Positions 45,101 through 55,787 of a stretch of 64,000 nt of DNA are shown here, in pieces. The notes below the pieces were generated by a model, which saw nothing but the letters and a program-made list of their open reading frames with translations, ran no database searches and was not told the origin of the DNA. A program made the position numbers and the translations under genes. The DNA lies in the NCBI GenBank assembly GCA_030386875.1, contig CM059562.1, positions 63,486,201 to 63,550,200 of the forward strand. The letters are read 5' to 3'. The stretch is from Morinoia aosen (lineage: Eukaryota > Arthropoda > Malacostraca > Amphipoda > Talitridae). How positions within the stretch are numbered: the first letter of the stretch is position 1; each line of letters opens with the position of its first letter.

Positions 45101-48100
45101 TGATTTTTTTTTTTGCGAAACATGGAAAAAATTTCCTTGAGAATGTCGTAAAGTGGATTGGTAAGTTCATGAACGTATACCTATATAAATTCCAGCAATC
45201 GCATTATAACTTACCTCTCAACAAAAAGGAAGACATGCATTTCTCTTTATACTTACCAACATGTAGTCTGGTCTGCACCTTTTTCTTTCCAATGAGCAGT
45301 TTTTCTCATTTTGAGCGCCAAGCATGAGTATGGCTTAAAAAATACCTCTACTGCGCGTGTAAGAAAAATAAGTATTCTTGCGTATGAGCACTGATTTCAA
45401 CATCATTAGTGATGCCTTTCTTCACCTAAGATGAAAACGATTTCTTTAAAACTGGCTAACGGTTACGTCGGTTGTTGATTCACGATTGTGTTACGTTGAA
45501 TAAGGCCGTTACGTTGAATAAATCTGAGAGAAAGTGCATTTACTACGTGCGCATTTATTTTGACAGTGGGAAATTTCTTGGGCGCTAGCCCAAGTAGGAG
45601 TACGCATTCAAAGGAAAATGTAAACATTTATAAGTTTAAAATCTCACGAAAAAATCAGGCAACGACGTAAAGCAGTTATTTTTCAGTCATTTGAAGTTAC
45701 TTTCACCTTTCTTTTAACGAGGAAGAATAAAATTTTCTTACCGAGAGCAACAACATGGGTCTCGGAGATAGTACCCTTGCTTGCTGTGGCAACTCCTCGG
45801 TGAAGTTCGGCCTTGATATCATCGGTGTCGCATTCTGTGATTCAAAATGGCATGCAATTCTTGCGATTCGAGCTGGCAACACCTGGCAGTACAGATTTTC
45901 GAGTTCTGATTTTCAAAAAGTGGAATGCAAAGTTGATCGAAATATACTGTTCACATTCCACTTGACCTTAATGACTCATTGAAATTTTATGAAGGGATCA
46001 AATTTGAGTGAGCGACAAAATTTTTCGTATCCACCGGTATGTTAAACATACATTCATTCTCAGAATATGATTCTTCTATTCACGGGCCTTTCTGTTCTAA
46101 TACAGTGAACGAAAAGAAACCCAACACGTCATTTTGAGAGTGACCGATTGAAAAAGTAACGACGATTTCGTGCGAATAGTAACACTTGACCTTGCAATAA
46201 GATATTTGAGAAGAAATTACAATATTGATTATCAACAACATTGATTCTCATTGATGTGAACATGAATCCTCTAGCAGTTTTTTCATAGGTTTTGATAAAT
46301 TTCAACGCTCTTGTGGTATAATTTTTTTCCTTTGATGGTGACTATTTATTCTCAATAGTTATTCCAGAAGCATGGCGAAACGTTCGTATTTTCACTACTG
46401 GCAGTATATTTTATACCGTATTCGTATCAGGACTCATTAAAAACCATGATAGTTATATAATTTAACCATTCTGAAGACATGCAGCCAAGTCAACACACAG
46501 AAGGAAGAATAAATTAAATAGGTCATCGTACCACTGCAATACAAAAAATTTCATAAGAATCTTCATGCTTATTTTTAAACTAATGAATGTTTCTTTATTT
46601 CATTTCCCATGATATTCTCTATTAAAGCGTTTTTGAATAAATCTATGATAACTAAAATGTTAACGATGTATCATTGCATGAATGAATATCTTCAAAACAT
46701 CCGTAATGTAGGAATAGTCTTATTCGCTACTTTTGTGAAACGTCTTACATGTTTTTCATGTACGGTTTCATTAGTATAATAGAGCTTCTTATTCCTGTTC
46801 GTATATGTGATAAAAACATTTCCGATAATGCAAGCCTTATATTTTAAGAAATGAGTGAAAATATTGGAATATGGCGACGGTTATGTGCAAATAATTTCGT
46901 CGATAACTCTTTTTTCATTCAAATTTTGGACAGCACGATACAATGTAAAGAAAATATTTCTTTAAGAGACGAATTTTTCGAGCAACATCCCCAATTTTAA
47001 ATCGATGTATCATACAATTCACATTTGCATGCGCTTACTTTTTCGTGTGCCACTCATGAAACTGAACGAATTTATGGTAATTTGACAATAAATTTATTGT
47101 AAAATTTTGGTCGATGCAATTTTGGTTGGAGTCACTGGACAATAAAATTTACGGGTGCTTACAGTTCTCGTGACCGTGCATGCTTTTCTGTCAGACGAAT
47201 TGATTTATTTAAATTACGTTTGCCACTTGACATGTAGAGGATCTCGTGAACCAACAGTTTGCATCGCTGACAGCTTCGTATGAAAAACATGCTGTGGTAT
47301 TTATGCAGTAGTGTGTTAGGTAACTCTATCGTTCTCTTATATTCAATTACATTTGACTTCTATACGACTGGTTTTTGTTCCTACGTGGAACAAAAGTTTC
47401 TGAGGGTTTTTTTCTTTTCGGTACGGTACATTCTTTTGAACCATGTATTACTTCTTATTTTTCAGTTTTTCATCCGGTATAAAAATATTATGCAAAGCAG
47501 CAATATGATAAATCTACGTCATGTGAGAAGGTTCTCAAAGAACTTCACCAAAGTTATGCAATCGACTTTAACTTTCTTGAAGCTGAACGAAAGCACACGA
47601 ACATGCGTCCAGTTATTCAAAGTTTCATTCCAAATGCAGAAAGAATCTGGGAAATTAGGTTCAGTACCTAATTCCCTCGCATTCGGGAAAATGGGACCTT
47701 AAAATGTTTACGTTCTCCGTGCTACACTGAAACTTCCAGGACAGCGCTACGCTAATTCAATAAGCCGTCGTTGAGTTGATGACCAGAAGAAGTTGTGTTT
47801 TCTGCCCAGTTTGTGTATTTTCTCGGAGTGGGCTTCATTTCTGCGTAATTTGATCTCAGACGTTGCCGTACACATCGCAACACGACTGGCCGCTTGACAA
47901 TAATTTTAAAAGAAAGCATCTCTGAGCGTTCCTAAGGATTATGACCAGGAAGACCTTCCGTTCAAATGAAAGGAAATCCTTCTCATTTTGACAAATGTAC
48001 GAGGCATCTGCAGCAGTTTTGTGCAATCAGTTTAAACCTGGTCAAATTATCAATATTCTCTGCACTTGCATCATTGTCTACGTAAGTTACCAAAACAATT

Positions 48101-48894
48101 GTGAGTGATATTACTGGCAATTTTAAGTCACGCGCAGGATATAATAGAACTTAAAGATCTAACTAGTTCTAGAGACCATAGCATAATTGGAAATGTAAAA
48201 CCTATTTACCAACACGGCTATTATCATGCACACATTTACCGTTGTTAATTTTGCATGATGGATCTCTCATGTCAGACCTATGTACGATATAATGATCAGA
48301 TGAAGTTAGAAACGCTGTTTACTCTGATATTCTTGCTTGTTTGTTTTGCTTTGTTCAAATTATCGCAGTTATCCCCTTAGCGTTGGTGTGGATACGGTGA
48401 GTCGCAAATCTCCAATTTACAGAGAATATTTCACACTATCTATTCGGCAATTATATTGCAGCAGTGCTTTTAGTTGGTGATGAATTATTTTGCCTTGCAT
48501 GAAAAACAGTTTATAAGCCTATCATTGAGAAGAATTAATTTTAGAAATCGATCTTAATTAATTTCATTTTTTTGGTACTTTTTTAGCAATATTTTGAAGA
48601 AATTTCCACTTCATGTAGTATTGTTTGTGATTTTTTTAACATATGTCCAAGCCGCTGTGAGTAAATAGATAAAATAACAATTCTCAAAATAAGAAATAAG
48701 AATTCAAACATTACTGCAGAAGGAATAATTTCCACGTATATTTTCGAAATCACAGAGAATCGAATTATTTCTCTCATCAAGAACCGCAAGCTATAATTTT
48801 GAAATTCAACAATTTTTATATGATATATTAGTGCACATAATGTTAAACGTTGCTATTAATGATTACAGCTGGTTTTATAATTATTTAGCATTGT
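42151..48894. other. mostly non-coding stretch, one candidate exon
   Basis: No transposon recognised. Frames at 43913-44251 (minus, 112 aa) and 47280-47702 (+, 140 aa, hydrophobic) are the longest, and I could not assign either to a family. The minus-strand frame has a run of hydrophobic residues that could come from a membrane receptor exon; that is weak. Confidence 0.3.
45742..45834 (-). other. candidate internal host exon (93 nt)
   Basis: On the minus strand an AG acceptor (ending at 45835) and a GTAAG donor (starting at 45741) bracket 93 bases. The GC content is higher than the surroundings. The reading frame has a protein-like composition (DTDDIKAELHRGVATASKG...). Both exon ends share phase. 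I do not recognise the protein, and chance splice sites are common, so this is only a candidate. Confidence 0.22.
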
Positions 48895-49480
48895 TTTAGA
48901 CCAAACCAACCCTAACCATACCCAAAGATCCAACCCAACCTAATGTTTCAACTTAACCTAATGTCTCATCCTAACCTAATGGCCCAACCTAACCTAATGT
49001 CCGTAAATAACAATGCCATAACCTTATATAATTCCACAGCTTAACTTATTGTCCGAACCTAACCTAATGATCAACCTACCGTTGCGTCCCAGCTTGAATT
49101 AATGTCCCAACCTAACCAAATATCTAAGTAGTAGTACCAAATGTCTAAACCTGACTTAATGCATAAACTTAACCGAATATCCAAACCTGACTTAATGCAA
49201 AAACTTAACCGAATATCCAAACCCAACCTAAGACCAGCCTAATGTATCAAACTAACCTAGTCCCCCACCTAACCCAATGTCCTAAGCTAACATAATATTT
49301 CAACTTAACCTAACGTATGGTAGCTTATTCTAATTTTTCAAGATTGTCCTGACCTATCCTAACCTTACTAAATATCCCAACTTGGCCTGTCTTAGACTAA
49401 CCCAACGTCCGAACCTCACCGATCCTATTCTAACCTATTGTTTAAGCTCTACCAATCTTACCCCAACACATCCTAACCTA
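48895..49480. repeat. degenerate CCTAA-rich tandem tract
   Basis: Irregular units of about 18 bases such as CCAACCTAACCTAATGTC, with many substitutions. CCTAA is the complement of the insect telomere unit TTAGG. Similar pieces recur at about 49690-49760. It may be an eroded interstitial telomere-like tract or an unrelated minisatellite. Confidence 0.7.
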
Positions 49481-49826
49481 TTTTTTTGGTCGCTGCTGCT
49501 TGACGTACGTGTGCGTCATTTATTCCTTCGCATTCAATGACGCGTAAATTTTTTTGGATGGCAAGATTTACTTAATATTCGTTACTGTAAAAATTGATCT
49601 CTCAAATTATCTTGAATTTGAGTTAGATTTTAAACTTCAGTTCAACCCGCGGTGTTTAGTTCAGTAGTTTATTGTTAAACCCATTATATCCTATTTCTTC
49701 ACCTAACACATCCTAACATCACATAACCTATCCTAACATCACATAACCTATACACGTTTATCTTTCCACAGCTTGTTTTAACCTATGATAACCAGCCAAT
49801 GAGATTACCTAACTAAAGCGAATGTC

Positions 49827-50385
49827 CTGGGTGACCCACAAAAAATTGATCTAAAGTAAAAGCCTAAAAGATATAAAATGTTTGGTCTCAGAAGGTTAAA
49901 CGACACCAAATATAAGAATATATTCTCAAGTTTTATTCAGTCTGTAACAAGTGCTTGAAATGGCCTCCGCCTTGTCTAATAAATATGTTAATCCTTTTCC
50001 AAAATTAGTGATTACTGCTACCAAAAAATCTTGGTTAATTGAAGAGATTACTTGACGGATCACTTGCTTTAAGTCTTCAATAGTGTTCGGTTTCAATACC
50101 TTCTCTTGAAGATATCCCCCGAGAAAAAATCCAAAGGTGAAAAATCAGGGGACCTAGCTGGCCACGGAAAATCGGTTCGGTGCAAAATAATCTTGTCAGC
50201 GCAGCGATTTTTCAATCAATCTATTTCAAGCAAGGATGTGTGTGTGCAGTTGCATCGACTTCCTATGATACCAAATAAAATTTGTGGGTATAGTCTTTTA
50301 TGTGATTTTTGTTTGTCCTCTCGATTTCAATTACTTTTTACGTTATAAATGTTTACTTTCGGCCAGTTTTTTGAAGGTCACCCTG
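49827..50385 (-). mobile_element. Tc1/mariner-type element, internally decayed
   Basis: The ends read CTGGGTGACCCACAAAAAA at the left and, on the other strand, CAGGGTGACCTTCAAAAAAC at the right: about 19-bp imperfect terminal inverted repeats. The body carries the C-terminal part of a transposase on the minus strand. The element is only about 560 bp, so a large part is missing. The TA duplication expected for the superfamily is not clear. Confidence 0.7.
49933..50175 (-). pseudogene. mariner-like transposase C-terminal fragment
   Basis: The minus-strand frame gives WPARSPDFSPLDFF, then GGYLQEKVLKPNTIEDLKQVI, and ends GGGHFKHLLQTE before a stop. This is the classic end of mariner-like DDE transposases; the D of SPDFSP fits the third catalytic position. 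Upstream sequence in the element has stops and lacks the rest. Confidence 0.8.
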
Positions 50386-52412
50386 TTTTATAACTTGAGA
50401 AATAATTTTAATTTAGCTAACGATAGTTGACCCAGTTACAACTGTCAACCGTAACTATGATACCACTTTTAGCTCGTAACGTAACGCGTGGACAGGCAAA
50501 CGCACGCAGATTTCACAAGCGCAGACGTGCACATACACACACACAACCTTGCCCAGGAACTAACGGAACACCAACAGAATTATTACAAACATTGAACCAA
50601 TCTTTCGATTTCAACTTTCAATATTAAGAAGTATGCAATGAACTATCGAGGTTCTCTACAGTATTTAAAACCTGACGAAAATTCTTTGCCATCTTCATAC
50701 CTCGCTTATGTTTCATCCTATGTACATTGAACGCTGATAAAATGTTGGTATAAAATTATTTAAAAAATTTTGTTTTAAGCGTATCATTTGTAAAAAAAAG
50801 CTAACGGAGAATCTGTATTCATCCCTAGCAAAGACAAGCAAATAGCGCTGAAAGCATGGACTGAAAATAAAGGTTGTGTGTGGCTATGTAAAACAAAAAA
50901 TCGAAAACAGATACAAATTTCTATTGAATTGAGTGAAACAGCCTGACAAGTTTATTTCAATTCAACATTACTAGCCAACAATTGGAATCCGATACAAATA
51001 GAAATGACATTTTTCCTCCCCTAGTCGCTCAAACTGACACGAAAAAAATTTGGCCTCCATCTCTGCAAAAAGCCTCGATTTTGCGCTACAGTGGCTGTTT
51101 TAACGAGAACACGCATCAAAGAGACTGTGATGTTTTCGAGCATGCGCTTATTTGTCTGCTTATCGCGTTCGCGCTCAGTAAATAAGGCAAAGTGCTTTCA
51201 AATTACCTAAGCTTCTTTGATTATGTTGTCATCAATAAATTAATGACTAGCAGAGCTATGCCTCGGTTAAAATTGACCAATTAGACCGTGAATATTATAC
51301 CTTAATTTTAAAAATTACGTGAAGATAAACCTTACGTTCGGCAGCCAGCGGTTTTTTTGCCAGTACGAATTGATAAGTGAAGGGAAGATAAGCCCCATCA
51401 AATGCAGGTCAACCTATCCACGACAATGTGAATCACGCCTTTCCTGTTACAAAGCTTAATTAAAAGTTCACGGTCCTAATTGAAACGCTCATGAAAGTGT
51501 TTGATTTTTTGTAAAATCTAGTTCTGATCGATTTCAAATTATTTCCTTGCCCTCAGTTGTTTACTACATACATAAACGCCCCGATTTTCGAAACGCAAGC
51601 CTTTCTATGCCTCCATGGAACAGTTCAATACTGCAATCAAGGCACCCCAACGTTAAGTTACTCCAATAAAGCTTTCTCTGGCAACAAGTCCTTTCATGCC
51701 ACAAGGAAAGCTTGTGCAGTCGAAGTCATCAAAGTACAGATCATTAAAACTCGAGCGCGATTAGAAGGAGAATTTGACTGAGCCCGAAATCCGCCTAATC
51801 TTGCTAAGTGTATCCTTTAGTTGAGTGCTGGCGATAAGCCCAGAGGAAAAGAACTTCCGCAAGCAGGGCCAAGGGAACAAAACAACTAGGTAAATTGCAA
51901 GTAGAATTTGGAATTAGGGCATGGTTATGTTGCTCACTCTTGGTCAAGAGTGAATTTGAAAGCATGTACTGATTCATGTCTACTTGATGCCCGGTAACTG
52001 CACCACTTTTTGACGGCATTTATTTTCATTGAAACTCTAAATCAATGCTTATTAATGTTTAATGAATTAATTTCTGTGTGGCGTTCTTTGCTTAGACTTT
52101 ACTCGATGTTAAAATATTATATATATACAAACCTTGGCAATATTCGAAATATACACCTTGATTTCACAAACTTTTTTCTCCGCATTTTATCTTCCAATTC
52201 AGATTCGCAATTCCACTGCATTTTTTTAGTAAAATTTGTCAATTATTTGTATATCATGTGATTCACTGAAAGTACTCGACATCAGCTGTGCCCATAATGC
52301 AAATTCCTTTTGAAATTTCCAAACAATTCAACCCATCACAACTCAGAGGAAAAAGCCATTTCATTTGAGCTTTTTACCCAGTATTGGCCATTACTCCTTA
52401 TTTGCGCCCATA
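50386..52412. other. non-coding stretch, nothing recognised
   Basis: Short frames only. A brief CA-type run lies at about 50530-50545. Confidence 0.35.
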
Positions 52413-52414
52413 TA

Positions 52415-53008
52415 CAGAGTGGTTGCTAAAAATGTATACCTTTAAAAAATGCTATATTTTTTCACAGACAGGGTAGAAAAATAAAACTAATATTATTGGA
52501 GAGTTGTTAAGAAACTTTATATTTTTTTGTCAGTTTGTAACGCTAATTTCCGTGTCGAATTCGGGTCTTCATCTTGGATTAGAGTTCTCAGTCTTTCAAC
52601 ATTTTCCGCTGTGCGTTCAGAAACTTTTCTTCCAGATCTTCCTCTATTAATGTTTCTCGCAATAGATTGGGATTGCCACTTTTGGGAATTCCTCTGAATC
52701 GTTATTTTGTTAGGTTTGAATCGGTATTCCAAGGAGAATGTCTTCTGACATTCTACGATGGACCTAATTTTCGTCATATCTTCTGTGATGAACTTACGTT
52801 GGTGAAGAGTCAATAATTGTGACGTTTGCCGAGTACAATAATCTTCTCTCTGCACCCTTGATGTTTATGCTTATTTGGAGGGTATACGAGATACGTAAGA
52901 AAACATTGAATTGTGTCCTTTCGGATGTTTTATGTTATAGTCTCCTATTTCATACATTTAAAAAGTTATTGGAATTTTAAAAGGGATTCATTTTTGGCAA
53001 CCACCCTG
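52415..53008 (-). mobile_element. Tc1/mariner-type element with TA duplication, deleted inside
   Basis: 594 bp. The termini are CAGAGTGGTTGCTAAAAATG at the left and, read from the other strand, CAGGGTGGTTGCCAAAAATG at the right. Both are flanked by TA (52413-52414 and 53009-53010), the superfamily's target duplication. It keeps only the N-terminal DNA-binding part of a transposase. Confidence 0.82.
52517..52855 (-). pseudogene. transposase N-terminal (DNA-binding) fragment
   Basis: The minus-strand frame of 112 aa ends with GRKVSERTAENVERLRTLIQ followed by a STRKLALQT segment. This is the helix-turn-helix region seen near the start of mariner-like transposases found in insects. No catalytic domain follows; the frame stops at 52517 close to the element's left end. 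Confidence 0.65.
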
Positions 53009-53010
53009 TA

Positions 53011-54366
53011 AATTGCAAGCTATTCATTAGAATGACGCCATAAGAGTGTTGAAAAGAGGCTTCGGAGCCCATTGATTTCATTTAGTATTAAGAATCAACT
53101 GCTACTGTAGCCGTTCTGCGTTCGAATAAACTTTCACTCAGCGAACGTTATCCGAAGGACGAAATAAGAACTCAGGTTCTGTGCTTAGCTCTTTTTCACA
53201 TGGGGTAAACAATAGGAACATTTCAGTTACTCTTCGAGAAATTTATTTCATCTGATATAGCGATTTTCACAAGTTCTATGTCTGTCGGAAAAGTACCTAG
53301 CTTTTAATAAACCACGCGAATCGAATTGTAACTCGATTTTGTAAACTTCAGCGTCAAGCGACCTTCATTGGCATCACATCGCTGATCGCTGTATAGGACA
53401 ATCTTTGATCAGTTTCGAACGAGAGCAGTTTAATTAGCAGGCACGTGTTGTGACCACTCTCAGAATTAGCGACGGCGGCAAAATTGAAGGAACTTTTGAA
53501 GCCGTGTTGAACTTTCAGAATTTGTGTTTTTCTAAAAAAATCTTTCCTCGACACGCACACACTACTTTACAATGTGCATGGCGGCCTCAACAAAATCAGT
53601 CAGTCCAACTTTGCCAAGACTGGAGCCTGTGTGAGCCGAACAAATGTGAAGTAGATTTTATTTGTGGATCAGACTATCGTATAGTTATATATCAAGAATT
53701 TATCTGAAGAGGTCAGACTATCAACAGTCAGTATTGCGTAACAGTATGAGAGCATTTAAGGGAAAATTTTCACTAGAAGGTAAATGTACACAGTGAATTG
53801 CAACAGTGCATTACCCGAACTCTGCTCCACAAAAACGTCCCTTGCCAAACATTTCTGCTCGTTCTAAAATTTTTTGACAGAAAACAGAACAACGATGCCT
53901 CCCCACACCCCTCACCGACCTGGTTTGGGGTCGGTGAGATTATTCTACCAGCTCGAAATAAGATATTCTCTTGGAAGCGCGTCTCTTCCGATACGTTGAA
54001 AAAATTCAAAAAATTTCCAGATAGTTTCAAGCCATGAGATAAAAGGAATTCAACAGAATACAAGAGAATGATCGGGTGAAAAAACGATCGCAACCTTTCA
54101 TAGCAAGCAAGGAAAAATATTCCGGAAGGAGCAAGCATCAGCCCGGGCCTAAGCACAGTATTGGAGATTCGATTACTAAAACGATGTAACTTCTTAAACT
54201 GATCTCATAAATCGTGACTGAGTCTAAAAAAATCAGCATTTTGCACGCCCGCTCTCACGAAATATATATCAATTAGTAGAAAATCAAATTAGAAAAAACT
54301 AAAACTCATTCCGATGCAGGAGGCATTGACTAAAACGCTCTCCTCCAAACTGTGTTAGGAGTGGAT
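53011..54366. other. non-coding stretch, nothing recognised
   Basis: Overlapping frames at 53773-54156 (minus) and 53798-54037 (+) look like part of an old dispersed repeat rather than a gene, but I cannot name it. Confidence 0.3.
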
Positions 54367-54609
54367 GCATCTCATACCAAACGTCTTCAAACATTTCATT
54401 TCAATTTTTCAATTTCATTTCAATTTTTAAATTTCATTTCAATTTTTAAATTTCATTTCAATTTTTCAATTTCATTTCAATTTTTCAATTTCATTTCAAT
54501 TTTTCAATTTCATTTCAATTTTTCAATTTCATTTCAAGTTTTCAATTTCATTTCAATTTTTCAATTGCATCTCACACCAAACGTCTTCAAAAATTTCATT
54601 TCAATTTTT
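54367..54609. repeat. 20-bp minisatellite bracketed by a 43-bp direct repeat
   Basis: Unit ATTTCATTTCAATTTTTCAA, about nine copies. A longer block beginning GCATCTCA and containing CCAAACGTCTTCAAA occurs at 54367-54409 and again exactly 200 bases later at 54567-54609. The 200-bp spacing is ten times the unit length, suggesting a higher-order repeat. Confidence 0.85.
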
Positions 54610-54846
54610 AAATTAAAATAAAAAACAGGAATAAAATCCCCTATTCCAAATACTAATAAATAAATACATTTAAAACATGATAAAATAACTTTTTTCAATA
54701 ATAGGCACACTCTTTGGAAAACGTATCTTTAAAAAGAAATAAAACCACAAACGATGAAAGAAAATTCATATTGATGGGCATTCAGACTAGCGCGCATAGT
54801 TTCGAATATTACAATTCATTTTCAATGAATGCCTGAAACAAAATAA

Positions 54847-54922
54847 GGAAGCACATTAAAAAGACTTACAATTTTGCATATTAGGAAGGCACATTAAAAA
54901 AGACTTACAATTTTGCATATTA
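54847..54922. repeat. two tandem copies of a 37-39-bp unit
   Basis: GGAAGCACATTAAAAAGACT + TACAATTTTGCATATTA repeated with small indels, just 3' of the Penelope-like coding region (minus strand). It may belong to that element's 3' untranslated region. Confidence 0.75.
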
Positions 54923-54953
54923 CTTATGAAATGGAAAACTACACATTATGATT

Positions 54954-55536
54954 TCAGAGAATGTTCAATGGATACGCAGATTGGTCAAAATTCAGACAAG
55001 GATGCAATTTTCTCATATAAATGGATTCTAAAATTTTGATAGCTAATTCTTTGCGAGTATCTATAATTTTGAAATCAGAACTGGAGAGACTATGATTGGT
55101 CTGATCACAATGGTTCCTGGGAGCAGACTGAGGTGGAGTTTGAAGTGGATTATTTGTTCTGAATGAACGACCTAAATGTTGCCAGAAACGAATTTTCGAC
55201 TGCTTTTGCGTACTCCCAATATAGGAACTCTTGCAAGTTCCACACGTATATTGATAAATGACATTGGAGAGAACAGCAGCAGGCAGTCGATCTTTATATT
55301 GGAAAAAAATTTGAATTTTGAATGAATTTTTGAAGTTGAAACGAAGGTCTAGTTGAGAATAAAATTTTGATAAAGTCATGACTAAATATTTCTGCATATC
55401 GTGCGAACACTCGCCAATGAAAGGTAAAGACACATAAAGTTTTTTCCTCGCAACAGTAGGTAGATCGGGATTATTAGACGTAAATTTAGTGCACAGAAAC
55501 TTTTTCATGATATTCTCGAATAAATGGATGGGATAA
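54954..55536 (-). pseudogene. Penelope-like protein, GIY-YIG endonuclease part
   Basis: The minus-strand frame encodes a connecting region (KKFLCTKFTSNNPDLPTVAR). The endonuclease core follows: VIYQYTCGTCKSSYIGST, an Arg in KIRFWQHLGRS, a His-containing stretch, and the catalytic Glu in AIKILESIYMRK. GIY-YIG nuclease fused to RT is the defining architecture of Penelope-like elements and nicks the target for insertion. It is cut off from its RT by the LTR element. Confidence 0.85.
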
Positions 55537-55540
55537 CAGT
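55537..55540. repeat. LTR element target duplication, left (CAGT)
   Basis: Matches CAGT at 60552-60555. Four-base duplications are usual for many LTR retrotransposons. Confidence 0.8.
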
Positions 55541-55787
55541 TGTGCCGTCGCAGTTGCGCACTTCCCTTGTAAACATGTTCGTATGTGCGGTAAAGCCCCG
55601 CCTGGGCGCGGTTCCCGCAGTGCGCATGCTTACTCAGCTATTTGACAGTATAAAAGAGCATGCGCGAAGTTCTAGAGTCGCATTTGGACCGTGTTCCTCC
55701 CCTGTACAACATCCCTACCAGTAAACGTCGCACAGTAACCAGCGTTATCACTAACCTTCGGACTTCACACCTACTTTTGCCTTCACA
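55541..55787 (+). repeat. 5' LTR
   Basis: 247 bp, TGTGCCGTCG...CTTCACA, identical by eye to 60305-60551. TATAAAA at 55649-55655 is a likely core promoter. It lies between inverted GCGCATGCT and AGCATGCGC blocks. Confidence 0.92.

Noticed and set aside
47280-47702. Hydrophobic 140-aa forward frame, considered as a chemoreceptor exon
   Set aside because: No conserved receptor motif or convincing splice sites; length is possible by chance in T-rich DNA.
55524-55724. Identical short forward frames at 55524-55724 and 60258-60488
   Set aside because: They translate the two LTR copies, including the promoter region; not protein genes.
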